From Bacteroidota bacterium (GTDB lineage: Bacteria; Bacteroidota; Bacteroidia; Chitinophagales; Saprospiraceae), in assembly GCA_020160935.1 (NCBI GenBank), contig JAIUPL010000006.1, positions 175,172 to 239,171 on the forward strand: a stretch of 64,000 bases of DNA. Reading direction: 5' to 3'. Position numbers and translations under genes: made by a program. Position 1 is the first letter of the stretch, and every line of letters starts with the position of its first letter. Positions 53,469 through 63,310 of the stretch are shown in pieces. The notes beneath the pieces were generated by a model. That model did not search any database. It was not told the DNA's origin and saw nothing but the letters and a program-made list of their open reading frames with translations.

Positions 53469-54047
53469 TTACTGGAATTTCTCACCTTTTGCCAGCATTT
53501 CAATAATTACTTTCATACGCTTCTCTCTTGTCTCCTGTTTTTTTGCGGTCTGAAGGCGAAATCCAATGGAGAAAAGATTGGCTTTATTGAGACCCTTAAA
53601 AAACGCTTCTGCTTCTTTGTTTTTGCTCAGTTCTTTTAGAAAATCTTCAGGTATAGTCATTTTGCCTGGGGAATCGTATGCCTTTTCCCAACTACCGTCT
53701 TCTTTGGCTTTTTCGATTGATTTAAACCCTGCGGGCCTCATTCTTCCTTCCTTGATCAATCTTTCGACATGACCGATATTTATTTTGGACCAAATACTTT
53801 TTTCTCTTCTGGGACAAAACTTTTGCAGCCATGCTTTTTCGTCCAATGATTGTTTTTGGCCATCAATCCAACCGTAGCAAAGTGCTATGTCAAGTGCTTC
53901 TGCGTAGGTGATGGTCTTTTCCCCGGAGTTTTTCTTGAATATTTTTAGCCAAAGCCCTTTTGAATCTTCGTGATTCTTTGAGAGCCAGATTTCAAATGTT
54001 TCAATAGTTTCGAATGCTATTATGGGAATGGTATTTTGTGTAGTCAT
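53469..54047 (-). CDS. YdeI/OmdA-family protein
   Basis: 192-residue protein of the YdeI (bacteriocin-protection, OmdA) family. It has FETIETFEIWLSKNHEDSKG at the N-terminus, the conserved AEALDIALCYGWIDGQ, WLQKFCPRREKSIWSKIN and a C-terminal domain with IPEDFLKELSKNKEAEAFF. Function is poorly known. The ATG at 54047 is chosen, because upstream codons would run through the 21-bp repeat array. This stretch has visibly lower G+C than its right neighbours. Confidence 0.85.
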   Translation of the reverse strand: MTTQNTIPIIAFETIETFEIWLSKNHEDSKGLWLKIFKKNSGEKTITYAEALDIALCYGWIDGQKQSLDEKAWLQKFCPRREKSIWSKINIGHVERLIKEGRMRPAGFKSIEKAKEDGSWEKAYDSPGKMTIPEDFLKELSKNKEAEAFFKGLNKANLFSIGFRLQTAKKQETREKRMKVIIEMLAKGEKFQ

Positions 54048-54451
54048 ATTCTGTAACTTTTGTGGCTCCCGTGTCCTTTGTGGTTTATTAAAAAAATAGC
54101 GTTGAATACGTCCTTTTGACCGCTCCATACGTCCTTTATCCATCCAGATACGTGGTATCACCCATCCGAATACATCCTTCATCTATCCGAACAGGTGTTG
54201 TATCCAAATGAATACGTACCCGGACGTATTCAGATACGTTGCCCACCTGTTCTAATACGTGTTAGACATATCTGACGGTCAAACAGACGTATACAGCGGT
54301 GTAAAATACAGGTCTGACGGTCAATGCTATGTATTGGAATGTCTGAATCGGACATTGGGCACTCCAGAGGACGGGGGAAGGAGCGTGCAGCACGTATTGG
54401 ATGCGCAAAAGTACAGGGATACCCGTGAGAAAGTTTGGAATGAATCAGGCT
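54048..54451. repeat. Gene-free stretch with a 21-bp periodic ATACGT array
   Basis: No gene is seen in this 404-base stretch. ATACGT occurs at 54106, 54127, 54148, 54212, 54234 and 54255, with degenerate relatives ATACAT at 54170 and ACAGGT at 54191; spacing is 21 or 22 bases throughout. A second motif, tctgacggtcaa, occurs at 54271 and 54313, 42 bases apart, so the periodicity probably extends to about 54350. Units vary in the other positions. A palindrome, gaatacgt-acccgg-acgtattc, sits inside the array. It lies directly upstream of the YdeI-like gene on its 5' side. Two helical turns equal 21 bp, so all motifs would face one side of the DNA. Confidence 0.8.
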
Positions 54452-55255
54452 TCAACTGGCATCACAATCTAATTCAAGTGACCATTTCAGTTCAGCGTCA
54501 CCGTTAGAATAATTTTTAAGTTTTACCTCAAACATCTGTTGGGTAAAAATCACCTGCAGAGGCCTTCTCTCCTCGGATATATTTTTTACCGCTGATTTCA
54601 CCTCCTCGAACAGGGTACGATCGGCTCCGCTTCGGTAGGCAAGCAAAATGATCAGGTTTTTGATTTCTGACAGCCTGACCTTCGGCATAATCAATTCGGT
54701 ACCCCAGCCTTCCCAGCCTCCGTGATGGATAACCGTAAAATCCCTGCTTAATTTTTGAAGTTGCATGGCGTGAGTGCCTTCTCCGTCGAAGCCATTGTAA
54801 TAGTCAACGGGTTCACAAACAGGCGGGAATTCCATTTTAATATATTCCTGAAAGACCAACTCGATTTGCTGGCCTCGATAGGAATCATTTTGAATGATTT
54901 CAGCCGTCCTTTCTTTGCTTATCATATATTCTCGTGGGACGGGCAATGCACTTAGAAACCCGTCAAATGCAAAACCTACAAGGGTATCATATTGTATTTT
55001 TACCCAATGCCCTGTAAACCCTTCTATGACCTGGAAATATTTAGGATCGGTTTGAAAAACGCTTTGCACCACTACTTTCTCGCCCAGTTTCATGGATGCA
55101 AGCAACCGGCTGGAAAGCGAATGGCTTTCTCTTAGTTTTAATCCGGCAATGGTGAAAATATTCAATGTGTCGCCTGCCTGGTAGTTGGGCTGTTGTGCCT
55201 GGGTGCTTTGGACAAGCGCGAAGAGGGCAAGTATGATGATTGGGGGTTTTTTCAT
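54452..55255 (-). CDS. Exported protein with an SH3-like domain, unknown function
   Basis: A 267-residue protein with a signal peptide (1-20, STQAQ) and an SH3-like domain (about 25-110) with IAGLKLRESHSLSSRLLASM, FQVIEGFTGHWVKIQYD and GFAFDGFLSAL; such domains bind cell-wall material. The next 150 residues (IQNDSYRGQQIELVFQEY, HHGGWEGWGTELIMPKVR) are not recognised. The start is the ATG of MKKPPII. Medium G+C. Confidence 0.7.
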   Translation of the reverse strand: MKKPPIIILALFALVQSTQAQQPNYQAGDTLNIFTIAGLKLRESHSLSSRLLASMKLGEKVVVQSVFQTDPKYFQVIEGFTGHWVKIQYDTLVGFAFDGFLSALPVPREYMISKERTAEIIQNDSYRGQQIELVFQEYIKMEFPPVCEPVDYYNGFDGEGTHAMQLQKLSRDFTVIHHGGWEGWGTELIMPKVRLSEIKNLIILLAYRSGADRTLFEEVKSAVKNISEERRPLQVIFTQQMFEVKLKNYSNGDAELKWSLELDCDAS

Positions 55256-55352
55256 GTTTTTTGGATTTTTATGGTGGGTGGAGGTTGTGGTGTTTTTTAT
55301 CCGAGTGGCGCTGGCTGCGCGGCTGTGCTGCTCGGGGTAAGGGGAGGATAGC

Positions 55353-58300
55353 CTAAAAGCCAGCGGGATCATCAGATAGATGTTCTTTTATTATTTGGTT
55401 AGATTCTTTTTCATAGTCATTTGCTAGGGATCTAAGTATTGCAGCGAACCGTTGGAACCCGGCATTTTCTGCATCTTCAGCCTTAAATCGAAATTCCTCA
55501 GCCAGTTCTTTTTCAGGTTTACCCGTCGGGTCAACAAAATGAACACCACGAGAGTTATATTTTCCTGTTCTAAAACCTGCACGCATCTCTTCTGCATCAC
55601 GGTCATTTAAAGCGGAGGCGATAGCACGATGTATCCATAGGCCGTTTGGGTCATTTGGGGCATGAATTAATACACTACCTATTGCGTTCATTGCTACTTC
55701 CAAATGCCCTGATTCCCTGCACATGGTTTTTACTCGTTGGAGCCAGTGGTTGAAATGCTCTGTATTGAAAGTATTATCTTCTTCAGTCCCCGGAGGAGTT
55801 CTCCAATAATGCAACAATCTCCAAGCATTAGTAGCGATGGCTCTAGATTCATCGGTTGGTTCTTTCATTGGCTTATCCTCTTGCTTGGAACGGTAGACCA
55901 GTTGGATTACTTCACAAAAGAACTCGGGATCATTAGCTAGTTTGTTTTCAAGCAGTTGGGGCGCGACACCTCTATGACTATCTAGTATTGGAAGATATGA
56001 CCACTCCACACTAAAAAGGTCTTCTCGAGCAACCGAAACTTCTGACTGAAGAAACTTGATTAGTTCGACAATTTGGTATACATCCATTGCGTACGTTGGC
56101 TCACCAGATGAATGTGCGGATAGCAATGCCTGAACACATTGCTTAGTATTTATTGGTTGATTGGTTTGGCGCATCCTATCTAAACAGGCGATTGCAGCAT
56201 AGGGCCTATCATATTTAATTAGATTTTCTACTGCTATAGAAAGGTTACCTTCAGATTGGTATGCATTGGCACTAGTTCGAAGCCAATACTCTCTCTGGCT
56301 TGTGTTAAGCCAGAGAGAGGCGCGATCCCATGCCTCTTTGGTAAATGGCAAACAAGCTAAGAAGCGGCCTATCTGCTTTGGATTCCATGTTGATTTATTG
56401 ATATTATCGCACCATTCCCAACCGTTGATTTGGTGCCGCCTCCATATGTATCTGCTAATCAAATCCTTGTGTTTATTTTCAGATGTATCAAGGAAATGAG
56501 GTAAAAGAGTTTTTTCAATTTCTGAATCTGCTATTACTCCAAGTGCTAGTCCTACCTGACCAGGTGAAACTACGGATTCTGCAAATTGAATCACACTTTC
56601 AATACCATTTATCTGAAAGATTTCTGATATTGCTTTTTCCCTCTTAGCGTCAAGTCTCTTTTGCTGCTCTTCCCAATTGCCGTTCTGTTCGTAGAGATCA
56701 AAGTCTCGATCTGTAAATAGATGTTGATATAAATTAAACGGTTTAGTGGGAGCGAGACGCTCAGAAACATTATCAATACAGATCAGTACATCCTCAGATA
56801 ATGCCCATTTTGCATCCGCAAAGCGTCTGTGTTTATTTGTAAATTTTGTTAGATGATCCCAGAGTAAAATGCGTTGCTCTTCTGGAAGTTCAGTAATGGT
56901 TTGTGAGGAAAGAACTTGGATTAGTTGATCAAAATTTGATTTAGGGAGATTATCAAAATGATCAATTAACTCTGAAAGTTTATTTGGCGATTGTTCGGCA
57001 ACAGCAACAGCAATCTCTGCGTATGAAGATACCTGTTGCCAATATTCATGGCGAGTTACTCCCATTGTCCAATCATCGGGAATTATCTTCCGCCAGGTTG
57101 GCTTGTGCGATCCCGAAGAGGTCTGGTGTTCGCTAGGTAGAAGTTTAATGAGTAAATTCCATGCGATATCAGCCTTTTCATTAAGAAGTGTCCGAACTGC
57201 CACCTTTCGCTTTTCAATAGACGCCAGAGTTTGAGGCAACCACGGGAGCAAAATGGCTGACAAAGAATTGAAGGGACGATTTGCTGACTGCCCACCAGGG
57301 TCTTGGCTAGCAAGTTCACCCAGTGCAATACAGACTCGAACCAAGTATTGTTCATCCCAAGCTAAACCTTCCAGAGCCCAGAGCAAACCAGTTAAAAAAT
57401 TTCTCCCAAAGATACCATTACCTTCTTGGGTAAAAAGATCATCAAAAGGACAGGGTTTTTGGTGCAACGTTTTCTCAACAGCATCAAGGAAGTCATCAGG
57501 GGAAACCTCGGCGAGAGTGGGCAATAGGCTGTTTAAACTGCCCCACAGAACCCAGTCAGCGTTCAAAAAAAGTTCTCGTATTGCCCGTTTGCAAATCTCT
57601 TCCGTTTTCCCCTGAGAACAATTTCTACATGTATCAGTTTGAGTACTAAGTATCGCTAGTCCTTCTGCGACCCCTTTTCGTAATACTTGGGAAAAGCCCA
57701 ATTCCATGTCATATATGCTTGCATAATAATGATGGCCCAAAGGTAATTCAAAGGCAGTGTCCGGCTCTTTAAGTATGTTTACTGCAAGAGATTTAAAAAT
57801 ATCAAGATTCTGATCGAGAATACGCGATCCAAGTAGAGGCCAAAGTTCTACTCGATTGACAACTTCCCATATGCCATTTTTTAGTGCCAGAGGGCTGTTA
57901 GGCCGAAGCAGTATTTCTCGCGCTTTTTGTAACCAAGTATCATAGCCGATTCCCAAAAAGTTGGCAACTGCTTCAATATCACTTTTACTATTTTCATTCC
58001 AAGAACCAATAAGAATCGCCAATGCCAAATATGTAGAATCAGGATGTTGAGTCCAATCATATTTTTGCTCTTCTTTAGGCACTATAAACTCCTTTGGTAT
58101 TTCGGTAACAAATCTTGGAGTGAAGGCATCCCGAAGATCCTCTGGCAACTTGTTGGAAGTAATCGTTCCAGAATCTTGATTCCAAGTCTGAACAATGTCA
58201 ACAACCCTTGACCAAACCCATTGCGGATACTGTGGTTTGAATTGGGAAATATGAGAGTGAAGAAGGGACAACGTAACACCAAACTCGTTTCCAAGATCAT

Positions 58301-58901
58301 ATCCAAGTAAATGGAAATGACTTAGAAAGTTGTATAACATGTCTTTAGAAACTTCTATTCCGTTATTTGCTATTTTTAGATGGTGTTGAAACACTCGCAA
58401 CTTTTCAGAGCTCTTAGGAGGACTGAATTTTGCCTGCTCCACATTTCGGAAAAACTCATCAACGTTTTTCGTATGTCTAGCCTGATTGAGCAACCATTGT
58501 ACATTATGCTCGTCGAGTGCACTTAATGGGCCTGTAATCAAAGCAATGATATCCTTGCCTTTTGCAAATAAATTTGTGTTATTAAAATCATTCCAAGCGG
58601 CTTGTATTACCTCTCCAAATTTAGCATTATTTTTAGTGATCGCAATAGTGTGCTTTATCTGCCCGAGCAACCTTCGCTTCTCCTTATTCTCTGCATTTTC
58701 AACAAAAACGATAAGATCATCAGTGTCGTATCCGTCAATCTTGCCTTGAAATTTTATTTCTACAATGGGCAAACATGGGAGGCAAGGTGCATACCCACCA
58801 GTGAGCATCAGTACTACAAATGATGCTTGCACATGAGATTCGAAATGGGTTCCTCCTCCTCCGGTGGAAAATGGATTACTAAGGTTTTTCTTTTTAACCA
58901 T
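55353..58901 (-). CDS. Large protein (1182 residues) with nuclease-like N-terminus, unknown function
   Basis: A single large gene with clearly lower G+C than its right neighbours (sampled 60-base lines 30-45% here versus near 60%). The N-terminus is unusual: NPFSTGGGGTHFESHV, then VEIKFQGKIDGYDTDDLIVF and LLGQIKHTIAITK. The pattern E(21)...D(61/62)...Q(81)xK(83) is the order of a PD-(D/E)xK nuclease site as in Mrr/DUF4297-like enzymes. The next part has KDIIALITGPLSALDEHNV. From about residue 280 the protein is helical and repetitive (LALAILIGSWNENSK, SPLALKNGIWEVVNRVELW, with later pairs of helices), like a solenoid. No Walker A P-loop is seen, so it is not a STAND ATPase as such. The start is the ATG at 58901. 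A defence-type sensor-effector role is inference; I do not recognise the family firmly. Confidence 0.7.
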   Translation of the reverse strand: MVKKKNLSNPFSTGGGGTHFESHVQASFVVLMLTGGYAPCLPCLPIVEIKFQGKIDGYDTDDLIVFVENAENKEKRRLLGQIKHTIAITKNNAKFGEVIQAAWNDFNNTNLFAKGKDIIALITGPLSALDEHNVQWLLNQARHTKNVDEFFRNVEQAKFSPPKSSEKLRVFQHHLKIANNGIEVSKDMLYNFLSHFHLLGYDLGNEFGVTLSLLHSHISQFKPQYPQWVWSRVVDIVQTWNQDSGTITSNKLPEDLRDAFTPRFVTEIPKEFIVPKEEQKYDWTQHPDSTYLALAILIGSWNENSKSDIEAVANFLGIGYDTWLQKAREILLRPNSPLALKNGIWEVVNRVELWPLLGSRILDQNLDIFKSLAVNILKEPDTAFELPLGHHYYASIYDMELGFSQVLRKGVAEGLAILSTQTDTCRNCSQGKTEEICKRAIRELFLNADWVLWGSLNSLLPTLAEVSPDDFLDAVEKTLHQKPCPFDDLFTQEGNGIFGRNFLTGLLWALEGLAWDEQYLVRVCIALGELASQDPGGQSANRPFNSLSAILLPWLPQTLASIEKRKVAVRTLLNEKADIAWNLLIKLLPSEHQTSSGSHKPTWRKIIPDDWTMGVTRHEYWQQVSSYAEIAVAVAEQSPNKLSELIDHFDNLPKSNFDQLIQVLSSQTITELPEEQRILLWDHLTKFTNKHRRFADAKWALSEDVLICIDNVSERLAPTKPFNLYQHLFTDRDFDLYEQNGNWEEQQKRLDAKREKAISEIFQINGIESVIQFAESVVSPGQVGLALGVIADSEIEKTLLPHFLDTSENKHKDLISRYIWRRHQINGWEWCDNINKSTWNPKQIGRFLACLPFTKEAWDRASLWLNTSQREYWLRTSANAYQSEGNLSIAVENLIKYDRPYAAIACLDRMRQTNQPINTKQCVQALLSAHSSGEPTYAMDVYQIVELIKFLQSEVSVAREDLFSVEWSYLPILDSHRGVAPQLLENKLANDPEFFCEVIQLVYRSKQEDKPMKEPTDESRAIATNAWRLLHYWRTPPGTEEDNTFNTEHFNHWLQRVKTMCRESGHLEVAMNAIGSVLIHAPNDPNGLWIHRAIASALNDRDAEEMRAGFRTGKYNSRGVHFVDPTGKPEKELAEEFRFKAEDAENAGFQRFAAILRSLANDYEKESNQIIKEHLSDDPAGF

Positions 58902-59025
58902 TTATTGGCAATACAAATATTAATAGACTATCTTATTTATGTCCAATTTAGGCCACATGGTGGTTAATCATCCTAAATTTAGAGATACATTTCAAAATTT
59001 CCCAACCCATCCATCGCCCTTCCCC

Positions 59026-60642
59026 TCACTCCCTCCTCCGATACACATACACCTGATAATTCCCTTTAAACTGATACCGCGCTGCTTCCTGATCCCACAC
59101 CACCACACCCGGTCGGCCGTCTTCAAAAGCCTCGGCTTTGCCGCAAAGTGTGTAGCCTTGCACAATGGGGCGGGTGTTGTTGAAAAACGCCGTTTTGTAG
59201 TACTCCGTGCCCCAACTGCCGGTGCTGGTCACCCAGACGAGGTAGGCCGGTTTGTTCTTTTGCAGGTCGCTCAGGTAGCGTTGTTGCAGCGCCTCACTTC
59301 GGGGCCCTTGCGACAGCAGGTTGTACAAAAACAAGTGGCCCGAAGCCGCATTCCGTTTGGCATACACGAGTATTTCCGGTTCGGAGCCCAGGATACCGAT
59401 TTTGTCGCCGGGTTTGCAGCGGCGACCGAGTTCGCGGCCCACCTTTTCCAGTTCGGGGAAAGGGTTCATGTTGTAGCAGTCGCGGTGGATTTTTACAAAA
59501 TCGGGTGACAGGTAGTAGGAAGCGTTGCCCAAAACTGGAACCAGGGCAAGCAAAACGGTGAGGCCCAGCGCCCAGGCGTTGCCCTTTTTTTCTGAAAAAC
59601 GCACGCGCAGGGTATCCGCCAGCACGCCGCACAACAGGCCCACCGCCGGCAAACACAATACAAAATAGTGCGGGTAATAGGCCACGCCGATGCCGATCGA
59701 CACCGCGCAAAAGACAGGAAACAGCCAGCCGTACAAACGCGTTTTCAGGTCGTACGGACTAAAAACCAGGGCCAGCCAGCCCAGCGCTGCCGCTACCCAC
59801 ACCACCTCGAAATGCGCCAATACCAAGGAGAAATACTGACTGAAGGTGCTCCAGCGGTCGCCGACCATGCTGGATTCGCCCAATTGAGCGGGCAGTTCTA
59901 CCGTCCATATCCACAGGTCGTTGAAGCGGCCCTGACTGGCAAAATACAGGCAAACGAGTCCGTAGGGCAGGATGGCGCTGGCAGAATACGCCAGCACTTC
60001 ACTGAGCACCTGTTTGGCCGGTTTGCCGCTTTGCCAGCGCGATATGAGCAACCACAGCCCGGCAAATACACCGTACAGCACCACTTGCTGTTTCACGATA
60101 AAAGCGAATCCGAGCAGGAGGCCCGCCAGCGCGATGCTGCGCAGGTGGTCTTTTTTCAGGCCTTTTTGAAGCAGAAGCAAGCCGCCGATGGCAAAAGGCA
60201 TCAGCAACTGGTTGGCATGCGCGGCAAAGCCGTTTACATTGGGCGCCAGCGACATAAAAGCATACACCGACGCAGCCACCGCGCCCGTCCAGTCGCTGAA
60301 AATACCGCTGAACAGTTTGAATATCACCCAGATAGCCACCAGGTTGCAAAGCAGCAGCCCAAAGTGGATGCCGCCCGGGCCATAACCGAACAGGCTGGTA
60401 AACAGGGCGTACAAACCATACAATCCCGGCGGCTTGTTGTCGAACAAATCCGTGTACAACTGACTGGAAAACAGGTGTTTGCCGATGTAGGCAAAACCAC
60501 CCTCATCCCGTTCCAGCGGAATAGCAAGCAGGCGAAGGCGAATGATGCCCGCCAACACCATGGAACTGACCGTGATGGCCAGCGGAAGGTGGACGGTACG
60601 AACTGTTTCGGTTTTGGCCGGCGCTTGCTTGACTTTTCGCAT
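59026..60642 (-). CDS. GT39-like polytopic membrane protein
   Basis: 538 residues with about eleven TM segments and a C-terminal soluble domain of about 150 residues. The first loop has PLERDEGGFAYIGKHL, the acidic motif of the GT-C family (Asp/Glu after the first TM), followed by LFDNKPPGLYGLYALF. The C-terminal region (GDKIGILGSEPEILVYAKRN) is soluble and ends with VYVYRRRE. Acceptor and sugar are unknown. It is the last gene of a three-gene unit with pgi and the PGI/PMI gene (44-base gap). Confidence 0.85.
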   Translation of the reverse strand: MRKVKQAPAKTETVRTVHLPLAITVSSMVLAGIIRLRLLAIPLERDEGGFAYIGKHLFSSQLYTDLFDNKPPGLYGLYALFTSLFGYGPGGIHFGLLLCNLVAIWVIFKLFSGIFSDWTGAVAASVYAFMSLAPNVNGFAAHANQLLMPFAIGGLLLLQKGLKKDHLRSIALAGLLLGFAFIVKQQVVLYGVFAGLWLLISRWQSGKPAKQVLSEVLAYSASAILPYGLVCLYFASQGRFNDLWIWTVELPAQLGESSMVGDRWSTFSQYFSLVLAHFEVVWVAAALGWLALVFSPYDLKTRLYGWLFPVFCAVSIGIGVAYYPHYFVLCLPAVGLLCGVLADTLRVRFSEKKGNAWALGLTVLLALVPVLGNASYYLSPDFVKIHRDCYNMNPFPELEKVGRELGRRCKPGDKIGILGSEPEILVYAKRNAASGHLFLYNLLSQGPRSEALQQRYLSDLQKNKPAYLVWVTSTGSWGTEYYKTAFFNNTRPIVQGYTLCGKAEAFEDGRPGVVVWDQEAARYQFKGNYQVYVYRRRE

Positions 60643-60686
60643 TGGTTCGGGATGAGATGAATGGAGAAAATACCGGGCGGAATTGC

Positions 60687-61985
60687 TTATGGTTTCCCCA
60701 GCAGTGCAAACATATTCTTTTTATACGCTTCCACGCCCGGCTGATCGAAAGGATTTACCCCCAGCAGGTAACCGCTCACGGCGCAGGCTTTTTCAAAAAA
60801 GAAAAACAACTGACCCAGGTAATACGGCGTGGCCTCCGGAATCAGGATGCTCAGGTTGGGCACGCCGCCGTCGGTATGCGCCATGCGGGTGCCTTCTGCT
60901 GCTTTTTTGTTGATGTAGTCGAGCGTTTTGCCACTCAGGTAATTGAGTCCATCGAGGTCGTCGTCCGTTTTGAACATCGAAAGGTCGGCTTCCGGCGTAC
61001 CGATTTCCAGCACCGTTTCGAACAGGGAGCGTCGGCCGTCCTGGATGTACTGGCCCATCGAGTGCAGGTCGGAGGTAAAATCGACCGAGGCCGGGAAAAT
61101 ACCTTTGTGGTCTTTGCCTTCGCTTTCGCCGTACAACTGTTTCCACCATTCGGCAATGAAATGGCAGCGCGGTTCATAATTCACCAGCAGTTCAATGTCC
61201 TTGCCTTTGCGGTGCAGGATGTTGCGCACAGCGGCGTAGCGGTAGCAGTCGTTTTCGGCAAAAGGTTTTTTGTACAGTTTCACGGCATCGGCCGCACCAC
61301 GCATCAGTTCGTCGAGGTCGATACCGGCCACGGCAATGGGGAGCAGGCCCACGGCTGTCAGCACGGAAAAACGGCCGCCCACATTGTCCGGCACCACAAA
61401 CGTTTCGTAGCCTTCGCGGGTCGCCAGGGTTTTCAGTGCGCCTTTGGCATGGTCGGTAGTGGCATAAATGCGTTCACGAGCGCCTTCCTTGCCGTATTTC
61501 TCTTCCAGTTTTTGTTTGAAAATACGGAAAGCGATGGCCGGCTCGGTCGTTGTGCCCGATTTGGAAATGACATTGACGGAAAAATCGCGGTTGCCGATCA
61601 CTTCCAGCAAATGTGTGAGATAGGTGCCGGAAATATTGGTACCAGCGAAGTACACTTCCGGGCCTTTGCGCGCTTTTTTCGGCAGGTTGTTGTAAAAACT
61701 GTGCCCGCAAAACTCGATGGCTGCTTTGGCGCCTAAATACGAGCCGCCGATGCCGATGACAACCAGCACTTCGCTTTGTTTGCGGATTTTTTTGGCCGAA
61801 GCCTTGATGCGCTTGTATTCGGCGCGGTCGTATTTCAGGGGAAGGTCGAGCCAGCCCAGGAAATCGTTGCCGGGGCCTTTGCGGCTTTCCAGCAGGCGGG
61901 CTGCCGCATCCACCTGCGGTTCTATGGCAGCCAGTTCCGCTTTGGAAAGAAAAGGAGCGGCTGCGCTATCATTGAATTGAATCAT
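60687..61985 (-). CDS. pgi: Glucose-6-phosphate isomerase
   Basis: 432 residues, the short bacterial PGI type. It has the SIS loop [28 protein letters not shown], the Pgi signature [19 protein letters not shown] and the C-terminal [14 protein letters not shown]. It interconverts glucose 6-phosphate and fructose 6-phosphate. Its ATG lies 5 bases past the stop of a second phosphohexose isomerase gene. Confidence 0.96.
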   Translation of the reverse strand: MIQFNDSAAAPFLSKAELAAIEPQVDAAARLLESRKGPGNDFLGWLDLPLKYDRAEYKRIKASAKKIRKQSEVLVVIGIGGSYLGAKAAIEFCGHSFYNNLPKKARKGPEVYFAGTNISGTYLTHLLEVIGNRDFSVNVISKSGTTTEPAIAFRIFKQKLEEKYGKEGARERIYATTDHAKGALKTLATREGYETFVVPDNVGGRFSVLTAVGLLPIAVAGIDLDELMRGAADAVKLYKKPFAENDCYRYAAVRNILHRKGKDIELLVNYEPRCHFIAEWWKQLYGESEGKDHKGIFPASVDFTSDLHSMGQYIQDGRRSLFETVLEIGTPEADLSMFKTDDDLDGLNYLSGKTLDYINKKAAEGTRMAHTDGGVPNLSILIPEATPYYLGQLFFFFEKACAVSGYLLGVNPFDQPGVEAYKKNMFALLGKP

Positions 61986-61990
61986 GGTGT

Positions 61991-62977
61991 TTACACTTTT
62001 GCCAGTTCGGCTTTCAGGAAATCGATGACTTTAATTTCGGTAGCGTCTACCTGGTGCAGTTCGGAGAGGTAGAACGACATCCAGTCTCCGAGGTGAACGA
62101 GGTAAAAGGCCTTTTCGATCAGGCTTTTTCCTTTCGACCACACTTCAATGCTGGTCTGGGTGTAATGCTCCACGATGTCCTTGTTGATGTCCATGCGAAT
62201 GGCGGTGCGCTGAAAATCGTCGCGGTTGCGCAGCCAGATCACGGCAACGTCGGGGCGCTGGTCGCGCCAGCCCACGAGTTCATTGTGGTTCATTTCGGGC
62301 AGGGCGTGGTGCCAGCACAGCATTTTGGCGTTTTCATTGATTTGCTGGCGCCAGCGAACGGCTACGGATTCCATCTGGTCGGCTACGTAGATGACGGGCG
62401 TTTTACCAGCGAGGAATCCGGCGATTTTGCGCGCCGATTTCTGGATGGCGGCCGAGTCTTTTACCAGCAGTTTTTTGGCAGCGGCTACCTGGCCGAAGAG
62501 TTTGCCGGGAATGAGTTTGGCGCTGCGCAGGATGCCGAGTTGCGCTACAATGGAATAGCCCATGCAGGCACGCGGGCTGCTCCAGCCGGAGGGCACCTGT
62601 ACGTAGTCGAGGCCGTGTTTTTGGGCGAGTTCGATCAATTTGCCACCCGAAGCGATGCAAACGATTTTAGCGCCGGTGCCCAGCAGTTGTTCGAAGGTGC
62701 TGAGTGTTTCTTCGGTGTTGCCACTGTAGGAGGAGCAAATGGCCAGGGTATGTTTGTTGACCCAGTTAGGCGCCTGATAACCTTTGCTGACGACGATCGG
62801 CAATTTGCAAACGCCGCGAACGAAGTCCTGTACAAATCCGCCGCCGATACCGCTGCCACCGAGGCCGGAAATGAATATGGAGCGAAAGGGGGCAGCGTGT
62901 TTTTTCAACTGAACTTTTTCAGCAATTCCAAGGGCTTCCTCCAACTGTGCGGGGAAGCGGGCGATCATTTTATCCAT
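61991..62977 (-). CDS. PGI/PMI-type phosphohexose isomerase (SIS domain)
   Basis: 328 residues with two SIS domains: [13 protein letters not shown] (residues 38-50), [12 protein letters not shown], and later [19 protein letters not shown] and the conserved [13 protein letters not shown]. This is the bifunctional phosphoglucose/phosphomannose isomerase family; it may supply mannose 6-phosphate for glycans. The ATG of MDKMIARF (62977) is used. Next to a normal pgi it is partly redundant. The three genes pgi-PMI-GT39 are tightly linked. Confidence 0.9.
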   Translation of the reverse strand: MDKMIARFPAQLEEALGIAEKVQLKKHAAPFRSIFISGLGGSGIGGGFVQDFVRGVCKLPIVVSKGYQAPNWVNKHTLAICSSYSGNTEETLSTFEQLLGTGAKIVCIASGGKLIELAQKHGLDYVQVPSGWSSPRACMGYSIVAQLGILRSAKLIPGKLFGQVAAAKKLLVKDSAAIQKSARKIAGFLAGKTPVIYVADQMESVAVRWRQQINENAKMLCWHHALPEMNHNELVGWRDQRPDVAVIWLRNRDDFQRTAIRMDINKDIVEHYTQTSIEVWSKGKSLIEKAFYLVHLGDWMSFYLSELHQVDATEIKVIDFLKAELAKV

Positions 62978-63164
62978 CTTGTTAGTTGTAATTGTTAAAA
63001 AGGTTGGGCGCCGCAAAATTACGTTGCCGGTATGGGAATGCAAGGCGATCAAAAAAAACCTTGCGCGAGGGATTTTTTTTATTTTTATAACTTATTGATA
63101 ATGAAATAGAAACGCCTGAGTTGAGTCTATATTAAAATAAAAAAAACTTGGCGGGAGTATTGTT

Positions 63165-63245
63165 ATGAGGAAAAAAAATGTTCGATGCCAATTTTGGCAC
63201 GATTTTTCCAAAGTAGTAGATCAGAAAGGGTTAAAAAACATTTGA
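63165..63245 (+). CDS. Candidate 26-residue small protein
   Basis: An ATG at 63165 preceded by gggag (9 bases upstream) opens a 26-codon frame (parts: MRKKNVRCQFWHDFSKVVDQ) that stops with TGA at 63243-63245. A strong terminator on the same strand starts 30 bases later, and no other plus-strand gene can account for it. The frame could instead be part of a small RNA. No family recognised. Confidence 0.3.
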   Translation: MRKKNVRCQFWHDFSKVVDQKGLKNI

Positions 63246-63274
63246 TTGGTTAATTGTTTTCATGGTTATGTTGT

Positions 63275-63310
63275 AATCGTCCAGTCGAAAAGACTGGACG
63301 ATTTTTTTTT
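63275..63310 (+). terminator. Strong plus-strand rho-independent terminator
   Basis: 12-bp stem aatcgtccagtc (63275-63286) with gactggacgatt (63292-63303) and a 5-base A-rich loop, followed by a run of T ending at 63310. It must terminate a plus-strand transcript that begins upstream in the AT-rich region. Confidence 0.85.

Noticed and set aside
54100..54350. Possible CRISPR array in the 21-bp periodic region
   Set aside because: Units are only 21-22 bases, the ATACGT core is short, and no spacer-sized unique sequences separate conserved repeats.
57600..57640. Walker-like SQGKTEE segment in the large low-G+C protein
   Set aside because: The GxxxxGK[ST] spacing is not met and no Walker B partner is seen, so it is not scored as an ATPase.
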